Assembly (NCBI GenBank): GCA_036733285.1
Contig: DAINAU010000110.1
Coordinates: 1 to 14,754, forward strand
Direction: 5' to 3'
DNA from: JAGOBX01 sp036733285
Lineage (GTDB): Bacteria > JAGOBX01
DNA length: 14,754 nucleotides
Shown: positions 1-7,666 of the stretch, piece after piece
Layout of the letters: each line of letters begins with the position of its first letter
Position numbering within the stretch: position 1 is the stretch's first letter
Made by a program: the position numbers and the translations under genes
The notes under the pieces: generated by a model
The model's input: only the letters and a program-made list of their open reading frames with translations
The model's database searches: none
What the model was told of the DNA's origin: nothing

Positions 1-646
1 TTCCGTTATACTTATCATTTATAGTAATATCATTTAAATTATTCAAATCCGAAAATAATGACGTCTGTGAAAATTTACTCACGCCTGTAATAAATACAAA
101 CTTTAAATATTCTTCACAGCCTTTTATTGTAGAATAAAAGGTTTTTAATATTTCTCTATTTTTATTTGATTGGTCAGTATTTTCAATATAATCAATTAGC
201 GGTTTATCATATTCATCAATAAGGATTATAACTTGTTCAATTTTAGATAATTTTTTTATTAATTCCGTGAATGCGCTTTTATAATTTTTATTATTTATAG
301 ATATTTCATATAATTTTGCTACTTCCAATACCATTCCATATAAGCTTACTTTTAATTCTTCAGGAGTTGAATATGCAAGATTTAAAAAACTAATTTTAAT
401 AACCGGATAAACTTTCCAATCAAGTTTATCATAAATATATAAATTTTTAAAAAGTTCTTTTCGGCCTTTAAAAATATTTTCAAGTGTTGAAACAAGCATT
501 GATTTTCCGAACCTACGAGGCCGCGATAGAAAATATTGTTTGCCGAAATCAATAAGTTTATAAATATATTCGGTTTTATCAATATAAATATAATTATTAT
601 TTATAATATCTTCAAATACTGCATTATTAACCGGTAACTTTTTCAT
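1..646 (-). CDS. DUF1703-type AAA ATPase, N-terminal part (cut by window edge)
   Basis: This gene runs off the left edge; about 215 residues are visible from the ATG at 646. The start MKKLPV followed by a YIYIDKTEYIY stretch is typical of the AAA-ATPase-like/DUF1703 family, whose full members carry a C-terminal PD-(D/E)XK nuclease-like domain that would lie outside the window. A Walker A variant RPRRFGKS is at residues 42-49 and a Walker B IDEYDKP at 143-149. A conserved FITGVSKFSQTSLFS segment follows near residue 190. GGAG lies about 10 nt upstream of the ATG. No signal peptide or membrane segment is seen. The family is common in many copies in AT-rich anaerobes and its role is not settled; it may be mobile or linked to defence. 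It does not overlap the glycan operon upstream and probably is not part of that pathway. Confidence 0.88.
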   Translation of the reverse strand, partial: MKKLPVNNAVFEDIINNNYIYIDKTEYIYKLIDFGKQYFLSRPRRFGKSMLVSTLENIFKGRKELFKNLYIYDKLDWKVYPVIKISFLNLAYSTPEELKVSLYGMVLEVAKLYEISINNKNYKSAFTELIKKLSKIEQVIILIDEYDKPLIDYIENTDQSNKNREILKTFYSTIKGCEEYLKFVFITGVSKFSQTSLFSDLNNLNDITINDKYNG

Positions 647-721
647 TATTTAATATCTCCAATACCTTCATTTTCCAATCTATAACCGAAGGTCATTCTG
701 AAAAAAAATTTATATCGTTTA

Positions 722-2428
722 CTAAATCTTTAAAAAATATTCCCCTAAATAAAGATTTTCTTGTCTTGTTAAGTCTTCAAATCCTAATTTTCTATATAAA
801 TCTGCAACAGGTTTGTTTTTTTCTGTTGCTTTATATTTTCCGATAATTGTTTTGATTTCTCTTTGTCTTGCTATTTTTTTCATTTCTTCAAAAATTAAAT
901 TTTCGACTGTCAATCCCATTACTCTGCAACTCATAACAAATGATTCTATTATCAATTCATCTTCATTCCTAAAATGAAAAATTAATGCCGCAATTAAACC
1001 ATTATCGCCAAACTTATCCATCATTGATACGCTAATTATTTCATATTCTGATTGATTTGCTATTGTATCAAGTTCTTCTATGCTGTATCTGATTGTTGTT
1101 AAATTAAATTGATTCGTTCTTTGAAACAATTGATATATTCGCTGTTTATTATTCTCTGAATACTGTTCAAATTTTAGTTTTATATTTAACTGTTCAATAA
1201 AATCTTCATACGATATCTTATTTTTTTCTTCATCACGCTTCTTTTTTAATTCGTAATATTTTCCTCTGCTTATATCTTCGGCAGTATTATTTTCAATATC
1301 CCAAAAATTTAATTTTTTTAGAGTTTCAACATAAAAAAAAGAATTATCCGGAACATCCACAGTATATACTTCCGGTAAAAAATTAATCATTTTTTCTCTT
1401 TCAATTTTATTATCATCGAAAAAAACTATGCTGTCTAACGAAATATTTAGTTCATTAGAAATCTCAATTAGATTCAAATATTTTTCCTTCCAATTTATTT
1501 TCAAAGAACTAAAATATTCTTTCTTTAAAAACATACACGGATGTTCTTGAAAAACTTCTTCAACTGCATCGAAATTATTTTTACTTACTATTACAAGAAT
1601 TATACCACTTTTATATAATTGATATATAAATTTTTGAAAATCATAATATACATTTCCCGGAAAATTCGTATCGAGTTTAATATTATCAATGCCCTCATCA
1701 CCTAAGATTCCGCCCCACAATGTATTATCCAAATCAAGCGCTAAACACTTTTTAAATTTACCTTGCATTCTATTTATAATACAAAAAATATTTTCTGTTA
1801 GATATTTCAAATAATTTGTATTAATTACTACTTTAGCAAAATTCCACATTTTAACATCAAACAAATAATCTATACCAACTTTATTTGAAAAATAATTATA
1901 ATCAAAAATATAAATATTTTTAAACTCATCAATAAAATCTAATATTTTAAAATTAAATGATTGAATGAATTTGTTTAAATTATTAGAACTGTTAAATGAA
2001 TCTAAAGAAAAATAAGGAACACTTTGATTAAATAAAATTATTTTATTTTTATGGTTGTTTATTAACGGTGATAATATATTAGTAAATTCCGAAAATATTT
2101 TATTTAAATATTCCTTATCAATTTTATAATGCAAGCAAATATCAGGAAACATATCTTCCAATCTAAACATTATAATTAGATAATCAAATTGACTTTTATT
2201 TAATTCACTTGATTCATTTAAAATTTCAGAAAACACTTGTGAATATTCAAAAGATTTAATTTGAAAATTTAAGTTATTTAAATATCCTTCAACTTTCAAA
2301 TATTGTTCGACTATTTTAACCGTAAAAGTTGATAAAATACAAATCGAAATATTTCTATCGAACTCAATATTATTCGTTTCATTGTTAATAATTTTATTAT
2401 ATAATTCAATTATTTCGGTGTGATTCAT
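722..2428 (-). CDS. FkbH-like HAD-IIIC enzyme with C-terminal GNAT-like domain
   Basis: The 568 residues match the FkbH layout: an N-terminal domain (about 1-220), a HAD-type phosphatase core, and a GNAT-like C-terminal domain (about 420-568). HAD motif I is DLDNTLW at 232-238 (D232 and D234), motif II is the VSKNN segment near 281-285, and motif IV is FFDDN at 336-340. The C-terminal part has DKFGDNGLIAAL and a VMGLTVENL stretch as in FkbH relatives. Known FkbH-type proteins dephosphorylate a glycolytic 1,3-bisphosphoglycerate and load the glyceryl unit onto an acyl carrier protein. The likely partner is the carrier protein two genes upstream. The ATG overlaps the deacetylase stop by 4 nt (ATGA), so the two are translationally coupled. 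It is the last gene of the seven-gene operon. Family assignment is firm; the actual acyl unit is inferred. Confidence 0.9.
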   Translation of the reverse strand: MNHTEIIELYNKIINNETNNIEFDRNISICILSTFTVKIVEQYLKVEGYLNNLNFQIKSFEYSQVFSEILNESSELNKSQFDYLIIMFRLEDMFPDICLHYKIDKEYLNKIFSEFTNILSPLINNHKNKIILFNQSVPYFSLDSFNSSNNLNKFIQSFNFKILDFIDEFKNIYIFDYNYFSNKVGIDYLFDVKMWNFAKVVINTNYLKYLTENIFCIINRMQGKFKKCLALDLDNTLWGGILGDEGIDNIKLDTNFPGNVYYDFQKFIYQLYKSGIILVIVSKNNFDAVEEVFQEHPCMFLKKEYFSSLKINWKEKYLNLIEISNELNISLDSIVFFDDNKIEREKMINFLPEVYTVDVPDNSFFYVETLKKLNFWDIENNTAEDISRGKYYELKKKRDEEKNKISYEDFIEQLNIKLKFEQYSENNKQRIYQLFQRTNQFNLTTIRYSIEELDTIANQSEYEIISVSMMDKFGDNGLIAALIFHFRNEDELIIESFVMSCRVMGLTVENLIFEEMKKIARQREIKTIIGKYKATEKNKPVADLYRKLGFEDLTRQENLYLGEYFLKI

Positions 2429-3432
2429 ATTAATGATTTATAATAAATATATGGGTAATCATATAAAGCAGTTCTATTAATTTGAATACTATCTAAATTC
2501 CTAAAATTATTTATTCCGCCATAATTCATAAAAATTGAATTATATTCTTTTTTTTGCAAAATTTTAATTATACTTTCGTTATAAGAATTTTTGTCTCCAT
2601 AAGGAATAGCAAATAATTTTGTATTTACTTTTAGATTTTGTTGAATAATTTTTTCTGCTTTATTAATATCGTTAACAAAATCTGTTTCAGATATCATAGG
2701 AAGAAAAGAATGATTATAACTGTGATTTCCTATTTCAAAAACAGATTCATTAATAGTTTTTAATTCATCCCAGCTCATTGCTTTCATTTCAGTATAAGAA
2801 AATTTTTCATATTGAAAATATTTTATTAATATCTCATAAATCTTTTCAATCGGATATGTAACAAAAATATTTGAAATGAATTTAAATGTATGCCATGAAG
2901 ATTCTTCTGAATATTTTGTATAAATATAATTATCGAACAATTTGTAATTTTGATTTGAAACCGGCAGATTCAAAAGATAATCATAAACAACATCCCACCA
3001 TAAATACTTTTGATGTTCAACAAAATATGGACTGACAAACATTACAGCAGGAAGTTTAAAATCCTTCAAAACAGGAAAAGCATTTTTATAAACGCCGTTA
3101 TACGCATCATCAAAAGTTATTATTAAAGGCGGTTTATTTAATTTTGAATAATCAATATTATATAAATCAGAATATCGGCATATCGTAAAAAACTTTTTTA
3201 ATAATAAAATCTGCGATTTAAAATTTTCTGATGTAACATTAACACCAATAGATTTATTTTTTAATTCATCAGTGATATTATGATATAAAACAACAACATA
3301 TTGTTTTTGTTTGAATATTTCATCAGCGTAATATTTTAAAAACCTATCATTCAAAAATTTTAAAATATTACTATTTAAACTTATAATATTTTTACTATTA
3401 AAGGATAGAATGGATTTAATTATTTTTTTCAT
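2425..3432 (-). CDS. NodB-type polysaccharide deacetylase
   Basis: This is a metal-dependent carbohydrate esterase 4 family protein, expected to remove N-acetyl (or O-acetyl) groups from a sugar or polymer. The open frame extends upstream to a TTG at 3447; residue numbers here count from that codon. The catalytic motif TFDDAYNGV is at 111-119 (D113 and D114), and the second metal-site motif EIGNHSYNHS is at 238-247 (H242 and H246). A YHNI segment near residue 55 is also typical. I prefer the ATG at 3432 over the TTG at 3447: it shortens the overlap with the carrier protein gene to 17 nt and gives 335 residues. There is no clear signal peptide, although the N-terminus is lysine-rich, so a cytoplasmic or membrane-associated role on a lipid-linked sugar is possible. 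The stop overlaps the fkbH-like start. Confidence 0.88.
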   Translation of the reverse strand: MKKIIKSILSFNSKNIISLNSNILKFLNDRFLKYYADEIFKQKQYVVVLYHNITDELKNKSIGVNVTSENFKSQILLLKKFFTICRYSDLYNIDYSKLNKPPLIITFDDAYNGVYKNAFPVLKDFKLPAVMFVSPYFVEHQKYLWWDVVYDYLLNLPVSNQNYKLFDNYIYTKYSEESSWHTFKFISNIFVTYPIEKIYEILIKYFQYEKFSYTEMKAMSWDELKTINESVFEIGNHSYNHSFLPMISETDFVNDINKAEKIIQQNLKVNTKLFAIPYGDKNSYNESIIKILQKKEYNSIFMNYGGINNFRNLDSIQINRTALYDYPYIYYKSLI

Positions 3433-3646
3433 TGATTTTTTCAACAATTTCTTTAAAAGAATTCATTTGTATTAAATCATCAGGGTTAAAATTTATTTTA
3501 AATTTTTCCTGTAAGGATATAATAATATTTAAAAATGTTAAAGAATCCCATTGCGGAAAATTATTTTTATTTAATTCGTAATCTGAAACTTCGGAAATAT
3601 TCAAACATTGACAAATTATTTTTTTTATTATTTCATTATTATTCAT
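3416..3646 (-). CDS. Stand-alone acyl carrier protein
   Basis: This 76-residue acidic helical protein has the size of a single carrier domain. The phosphopantetheine site is W-D-S-L at residues 33-36, with Ser35 as the attachment serine, followed by an amphipathic helix ending in LQEKFKINF as in other carrier proteins. The ATG at 3646 overlaps the end of the VOC gene by 8 nt, with AAGGAAA upstream as a ribosome site. In this operon it most likely carries the C3 unit loaded by the FkbH-like enzyme, which can then be altered by the VOC or methyltransferase proteins and passed to a sugar. No ketosynthase or other fatty acid synthesis gene is nearby, so it is not the housekeeping AcpP. A peptidyl carrier role is possible but no adenylation domain is present. 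Confidence 0.88.
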   Translation of the reverse strand: MNNNEIIKKIICQCLNISEVSDYELNKNNFPQWDSLTFLNIIISLQEKFKINFNPDDLIQMNSFKEIVEKINEKNN

Positions 3647-4064
3647 TTGTATTTTCCTTATTATATTGAATCAATTCAATAACTGAATTTTGATAATAAA
3701 CAAAAGCAATTTTTGCATTAAGAAATGCAATATCGTCATAAGGTTCGCAAAGATTCACAGCGTTTAATTTCTTAAAATATTGAATAGTTTCTAAAATATC
3801 TTGTGTTTCATAGCAAATATGATGAAAACCACCACCTTTTTTCAAAAAAGAATATAGAGGCGACGTTTCATTTAATGGTTCAAGAATTTCAATAGAAGGT
3901 GAATCAAAAAAAATTATAAAACATTGCCGAACTTTTTGTATTTTATTAATCATTATTTTACTAATCTCTGCAAAATTTAAAAAGAAAACATTTTTTTTTA
4001 AATAAGTATCTATGTTTTCTACTACATAAGCAATATGATTAATTTTAATTTCTAAATTTTTCAT
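3639..4064 (-). CDS. VOC/glyoxalase-fold protein, methylmalonyl-CoA epimerase-like
   Basis: This is a vicinal-oxygen-chelate fold protein of 141 residues from the ATG at 4064, starting MKNLEIKINHIAYVV. A longer frame begins upstream, but the 4064 ATG overlaps the methyltransferase stop as ATGA, the usual coupling in this operon. The two beta-alpha-beta halves carry likely metal ligands: His in NHIAYVV, Glu in SIEILEP, His in GGGFHHICYE and Glu in SVIELIQ. The sequence most resembles methylmalonyl-CoA epimerase and similar VOC proteins, which act next to a thioester carbonyl. Placed directly before the carrier protein gene, it could epimerise or isomerise the carrier-bound acyl group. That role is inferred from position; the substrate cannot be read from sequence. 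Confidence 0.82.
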   Translation of the reverse strand: MKNLEIKINHIAYVVENIDTYLKKNVFFLNFAEISKIMINKIQKVRQCFIIFFDSPSIEILEPLNETSPLYSFLKKGGGFHHICYETQDILETIQYFKKLNAVNLCEPYDDIAFLNAKIAFVYYQNSVIELIQYNKENTNE

Positions 4065-4816
4065 TGTTTTTTCTTTAGAAAATTTTGATAATTTGAACCT
4101 CGCCAAGCAGTTGTATATACATAAACTTTATCTGACCATTTTCCAAAATGATGGGGGGCTAAAATTCCTTCTCCTTTTAAATTAAATTCTGCAATGGCTT
4201 TTCTTTCGCCAAAATTTGGATGACCCAAAAAACTCCATACATCATCAAAAATGAAAAAAACTCCATCAACTAATAATGGTCTTAACCATTCCAACACTAT
4301 TTTAGTTGAAGAATAGTAATCACAATCCATCATAATTATCATTGGTGGATTATTTGTTAAAGTATTTCTTAAATCGTCGGTTAAAATATTTTCATAAAAA
4401 CCTTCATATAAATGATAAATATTTTTTTCAACATTATTTTTTGACATAATATTTTCAAAATTTTTTTTTGAACAAGCAAATGAACCTTTATCCCAAAATG
4501 GAGTTGAATCATAATCAGTTGTCGCTCCTGGTAATCCTTCAAAGCAATCAAATCCAAACATTTGTATTTCTGCATCTTTAATATTATTACATCTTATTTT
4601 TCGAGAATATCTTTTTAATGCATGATAAAATTGAAGAAAAGTATCTCCGCTTCCCAATCCAAATTCGTAATAATGTCCTTTTCTAAATATATTCTGATGT
4701 CCTATATCAGTTATGAAATTAAGCATATTATAAAAAGTTTCTTCATAATCTATATATTGGTATTGAATATACGGACTTATTCTTCTTAAATAATATTTAA
4801 CTAAATTAAATGGCAA
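4061..4816 (-). CDS. TylF/MycF-like SAM-dependent O-methyltransferase
   Basis: This is a class I SAM methyltransferase of the TylF type, which methylates sugar hydroxyls. The SAM loop EFGLGSG is at 51-57, the FGFDCFEGLPG segment follows at 87-97, and MMDCDYYSSTK at 162-172 and FDDV at 190-193 supply the acidic metal ligands seen in this family. It is 251 residues when read from the TTG at 4816, but that TTG lacks a ribosome site. A strong AGGAG with an ATG six bases further lies upstream at 4854, opening a frame that stops after 17 codons. The frames would join if one base were restored in an A or T run, giving a normal N-terminal extension. It is therefore either a real alternative start or a single-base indel (mutation or assembly error). 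It lies between the GNAT-like and VOC genes. Confidence 0.85.
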   Translation of the reverse strand: MPFNLVKYYLRRISPYIQYQYIDYEETFYNMLNFITDIGHQNIFRKGHYYEFGLGSGDTFLQFYHALKRYSRKIRCNNIKDAEIQMFGFDCFEGLPGATTDYDSTPFWDKGSFACSKKNFENIMSKNNVEKNIYHLYEGFYENILTDDLRNTLTNNPPMIIMMDCDYYSSTKIVLEWLRPLLVDGVFFIFDDVWSFLGHPNFGERKAIAEFNLKGEGILAPHHFGKWSDKVYVYTTAWRGSNYQNFLKKKQ

Positions 4817-4851
4817 TAAAGAAATTTTTTAAGTTTAAAAAATATTTTTCC

Positions 4852-4866
4852 CATATATTACTCCTA
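4852..4866 (-). promoter_or_regulatory. Strong ribosome site and ATG out of frame with the methyltransferase
   Basis: On the minus strand AGGAG (4865-4861) is followed after 6 nt by ATG at 4854. The first G's overlap the stop codon TAG of the preceding gene (4866-4864). The frame it opens encodes MGKIFFKLKKFLYCHLI and then stops. It is the best translation signal for the methyltransferase but is in the wrong frame. Confidence 0.75.
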
Positions 4867-5913
4867 ATTTAAATAATGACTGTCTTCAAAATCAGCAAAT
4901 CCGCCAAAAAATTCGTTTTCAAAATCTAAATTTTGAAATTGAGCGGAAGTTTTTACACAATAATAACTATCTTCTTTTTTAATAAAGTTCATTTTTCTAA
5001 TCAAGCCAGATAATATTTTAGGCGCATAATTCCAATGAATATCTTTCACGCTATGTTTTGAAGCGTATTTAAAAAAATAATATAATAGAGTTTCTGCAAT
5101 TTCAATTTTGCTTGGTTCATATTCCAATTCCATTAAATAAATCGAACCTTTAAATTGAAAAAAAACAATATATCCTACAATATTTTTTTCAAAAAAGCAA
5201 CCCCATATTTTAGTAGTTTCTTTACTAAATTTTTTATGATTAAAATAACGCCAATTTAAATAATCCGGATTTTTTTTTAAATAAATTTTATGATATTTGT
5301 TAAAATTTATAAAAATTGAATTTATATCCTTTGAAAACTCTTTTATTTCACTTACTCTTAATTTGGATTCATTTTTATAATTGTTAAATAAAAAATTAAA
5401 TATTGATCCATAAATAGAATTAATTATTGTTTTAATAATAATTTTTTTTAACAGGAATTTTGCTTTAAATTTAAAATAGTAAGAATTTGGCATTTTAATA
5501 ACATTTCTTAATAATAATTTTTTTATTTTATTTACATCTCTATCATCATTAGTTAAATTTGTTAAACAAAAATCATTTTCTTGCAACAGCTTAACAAATA
5601 ATGGAATACCTGTACCTTTATAACTTTCATCAGAAACATAATGCATAGCTGTATTAACAAGATATTCTTTTGATTCAATAATCAATATGCTTTTAAAAAT
5701 TGCAATAAAAGAAATAATCCTATTTGTTTCTTTATCTTCAACTACAAATCTTGATTTATTTACAGTATTGTTATATGGATTATTTTCAATTTGCCATTCC
5801 CAACAATTTTCTAATGCTTTAATTGTTTGAAAATTTCTACCTACTAACAAATCAGAAACTTTATTCCAATCATCATTATTATAATATCTAATTATAAATT
5901 TATTCTCATTCAT
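4864..5913 (-). CDS. GNAT-family N-acyltransferase-like protein
   Basis: This 349-residue protein opens with an acetyltransferase-like domain, FIIRYYNNDDWNKVSDLL, followed by a WEWQIENNPYN stretch and a second segment with YLNWRYFNHK near residue 220. It resembles two-domain GNAT-like proteins found in polysaccharide clusters. No clean Q/RxxGxG/A acyl-CoA loop is visible; the nearest is SYKGTGIPLFVKLL near residue 118, so activity is probable but not proven. It may transfer an acyl group, perhaps from the operon's acyl carrier protein, to an amino sugar exposed by the deacetylase or aminotransferase. It begins at an ATG overlapping the glycosyltransferase stop by 8 nt. The stop merges with the ribosome site of the methyltransferase. 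Base composition is extremely AT-rich. Confidence 0.72.
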   Translation of the reverse strand: MNENKFIIRYYNNDDWNKVSDLLVGRNFQTIKALENCWEWQIENNPYNNTVNKSRFVVEDKETNRIISFIAIFKSILIIESKEYLVNTAMHYVSDESYKGTGIPLFVKLLQENDFCLTNLTNDDRDVNKIKKLLLRNVIKMPNSYYFKFKAKFLLKKIIIKTIINSIYGSIFNFLFNNYKNESKLRVSEIKEFSKDINSIFINFNKYHKIYLKKNPDYLNWRYFNHKKFSKETTKIWGCFFEKNIVGYIVFFQFKGSIYLMELEYEPSKIEIAETLLYYFFKYASKHSVKDIHWNYAPKILSGLIRKMNFIKKEDSYYCVKTSAQFQNLDFENEFFGGFADFEDSHYLN

Positions 5914-6949
5914 TATTTTGTAAAATTTTTAATAAATAATTTATTCTATGATTATATGTATGATTATTTTTTAAAATGCTATAACCACTATTAGCAATTT
6001 TAAATCTTAACGAATCATTTTTTAAATAAAAATCTATTTTATCATTTAATTCTAAAGCGCTATTATAACACACTAAATCACTATCAATTTCAAACAATTC
6101 TTCAAGTTCTTCTTTATAATCGTTCAATAAAAAACCTGAAGAACCAATAATTTCAAAAGTTCGGGCATTTGTTCCATATATTGAATTAAGAGCATTCAAA
6201 TTAAGATTAATTTTTGTAGAATTATAAATATTATTTATTTCTTCTGTTGAATAAGATTTATCAATAATATTTTCATACAATTTTTTATCCCAACCCGGCC
6301 CGAATATTTTAATATTATGTGTTAACTCAGATAGCAACTTTTCTCGCTCATAATTTGCCGATGCAACAAATGAAACATTATGTAAATATTTTTTTTCTTT
6401 AATTTTATCAGGATAATAGCAATCCAAATCGCATGCGAACGGCAGATAATGCACCTTATCATTTTCACTCAATTTTTTTAATAACGGAATATAATAAGAA
6501 TCAAATGAAAAAATATAATCATATAATTTCAATGTATTTATTATATTCGGATAATATTGTTTTATTTTTCCGAGCGACCAGAAAGGATTATCAATAAAAT
6601 AAATCGAATAAATAGCGGGATTGAACTCTTTCAATTCTGTAAGCAAATTTTCATCAAAATAATCACCTTTTATAATAAAAAAGAAATCATATTTAGTTGT
6701 TAAATTATCAAACAATCTTCGTCTAAATTCTTTTTTTAAAAGTTTATCAATAAAATTCGGAAAACTTTTATTCGTAAAATCAAAAACTGATAATTGTTTT
6801 AATTTCCGTATTATATCTAAATCATTTTGTTTAGGATAATAGGCGATATCACAAACACTACATATATTTTTAAAAGCATTCTGATAATATTTTTCAAGAC
6901 CGCCAAACCAGTCCATACTTATAATACATATTTTATCTATTTTTTTCAT
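5906..6949 (-). CDS. CgeB-like GT-B glycosyltransferase
   Basis: The 347 residues fit the CgeB/spore-maturation-type glycosyltransferase family. The N-terminal Rossmann half reads KICIISMDWFGG, and the C-terminal half has FGPGWDKKL followed by a region like glycosyl-transferase 1_2: NLNLNALNSIYGTNARTFEI with a Glu in the FEIIGSSGFLLND donor-binding segment. It ends with an H-x-Y-x-H-R motif (HTYNHRINYLLKIL), typical of these enzymes. It probably adds a sugar from a nucleotide donor to a lipid-linked glycan at the inner face of the membrane; donor and acceptor cannot be read. It is the first gene of the seven-gene operon. The ATG at 6949 is preceded by a 228-nt divergent intergenic region with no strong minus-strand promoter, only a TATAAT-like box. 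Confidence 0.8.
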   Translation of the reverse strand: MKKIDKICIISMDWFGGLEKYYQNAFKNICSVCDIAYYPKQNDLDIIRKLKQLSVFDFTNKSFPNFIDKLLKKEFRRRLFDNLTTKYDFFFIIKGDYFDENLLTELKEFNPAIYSIYFIDNPFWSLGKIKQYYPNIINTLKLYDYIFSFDSYYIPLLKKLSENDKVHYLPFACDLDCYYPDKIKEKKYLHNVSFVASANYEREKLLSELTHNIKIFGPGWDKKLYENIIDKSYSTEEINNIYNSTKINLNLNALNSIYGTNARTFEIIGSSGFLLNDYKEELEELFEIDSDLVCYNSALELNDKIDFYLKNDSLRFKIANSGYSILKNNHTYNHRINYLLKILQNNE

Positions 6950-7177
6950 TTTAGATTTTATAATGATATCTCTCTTTATTTAATTATTTAATATCTCATT
7001 TTTGAATTATAAATTTACTGCAATCAATCGATAAGAAATTCCTGCCCGTTTTCAAAATATATCAAAATTTTAGAATTTTATAATAGAATTTAATTTGACA
7101 ACTTCAAATTTTGGTGGTATATTATATGTAGAGATTATTTTTAAATTTCAATTTCTTATCAAATAAGGAGTTTAAAA
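6950..7177. promoter_or_regulatory. Divergent intergenic region: promoters for the glycan operon and the coiled-coil gene
   Basis: For the plus strand, TTGACA at 7095-7100 and TATATT at 7118-7123 are separated by exactly 17 bp. AAGGAG at 7165-7170 precedes the ATG at 7178. For the minus strand only a weak candidate is seen: a TATAAT-like box in AAATTTATAATTC with a poor TTATCG-like -35. Transcription of the glycosyltransferase operon must start here or read in from elsewhere. Confidence 0.6.
7095..7123 (+). promoter_or_regulatory. Strong sigma70-type promoter of the coiled-coil gene
   Basis: TTGACA (perfect -35) and TATATT (5 of 6 to the -10 consensus) have a 17-bp spacer. The expected start is near 7130, leaving a leader of about 48 nt before the ATG. 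It is the best promoter in the window and is independent of the neighbouring minus-strand operons. Confidence 0.75.
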
Positions 7178-7666
7178 ATGTCAGAACAAAAAAATGTAAC
7201 AATAACCAATGATAATTTAAAAGTATTAATTGACACCGTTGTAAATCGAGTTAACGATAATACCAACAAAAAATTCAACGAACTTAAAACAGATGTAGAT
7301 GTTTTAAAAGTTGACGTGGCTGAACTCAAAACTGATGTCAGTATTCTCAAAACAGATGTTGCCGAACTCAAAACTGATGTCGCTGAACTTAAAACTGATG
7401 TCGCCGAACTCAAAACTGATGTCGCTGAACTCAAAACTGATGTTGCCGAACTCAAAACTGATGTCGCTGAACTTAAAACTGATGTCGCTGAACTGAAAAC
7501 AGACGTTGCCGAACTCAAAACAGATGTCGCTGAACTTAAAACAGATGTCAGCGTTCTCAAGACAGATGTAAAACGGATTGAAAAAAAAGTCGATATTGCT
7601 TTAGATAAGCAAAGTAAATATGATGACACTTTTCATCATATTGGCAAATTAGCAAACAGTATTTAA
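7178..7666 (+). CDS. Heptad-repeat coiled-coil protein of unknown function
   Basis: The 162-residue protein has a short polar N-terminus (1-34), a long run of heptads, and a charged C-terminal tail with KVDIALDKQSKYDDTFHHIGK. The heptad is V-A-E-L-K-T-D, repeated nine times in a row (7358-7546) and flanked by variants VDVLKVD, VAELKTD, VSILKTD and VSVLKTD. Val and Leu occupy the a and d positions, with Lys and Asp at the edges, as in a textbook oligomerising coiled coil. No signal peptide or membrane segment is seen. Differences among the nine copies are all synonymous. It has its own promoter and ribosome site and runs opposite to all other protein genes. The reverse strand is also open but has a low-complexity serine/threonine product and is a shadow. 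I do not recognise a function; an oligomerisation scaffold or structural rod is possible. Confidence 0.85.
   Translation: MSEQKNVTITNDNLKVLIDTVVNRVNDNTNKKFNELKTDVDVLKVDVAELKTDVSILKTDVAELKTDVAELKTDVAELKTDVAELKTDVAELKTDVAELKTDVAELKTDVAELKTDVAELKTDVSVLKTDVKRIEKKVDIALDKQSKYDDTFHHIGKLANSI
7280..7573 (+). repeat. 21-bp coding tandem repeat (heptad array)
   Basis: Fourteen 21-bp units in the ELKTDVA register, from ELKTDVD (7280) to VLKTDVK (ending 7573). The central nine VAELKTD units differ only at third codon positions (GTT/GTC, GCC/GCT, CTC/CTT/CTG, ACT/ACA, GAT/GAC). Units 1 and 5, and 2 and 6, are identical at the DNA level, suggesting a partial 84-bp higher-order duplication. Copy number is likely to vary by slippage in steps of seven residues without breaking the frame. 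Confidence 0.9.

Noticed and set aside
722..4106. Methoxymalonyl-ACP pathway for a polyketide
   Set aside because: FkbH and ACP are present, but the acyl-CoA and hydroxyacyl dehydrogenases and any polyketide synthase are missing, and the neighbours are glycan genes.
7280..7573. CRISPR-like repeat array
   Set aside because: Units are contiguous 21-mers without spacers, in frame within a protein gene.
7159..7629. Open frame opposite the coiled-coil gene with serine/threonine-rich repeats
   Set aside because: It mirrors the 21-bp repeat on the opposite strand. The plus-strand gene has a promoter, ribosome site and a sensible heptad protein, so this is a shadow.
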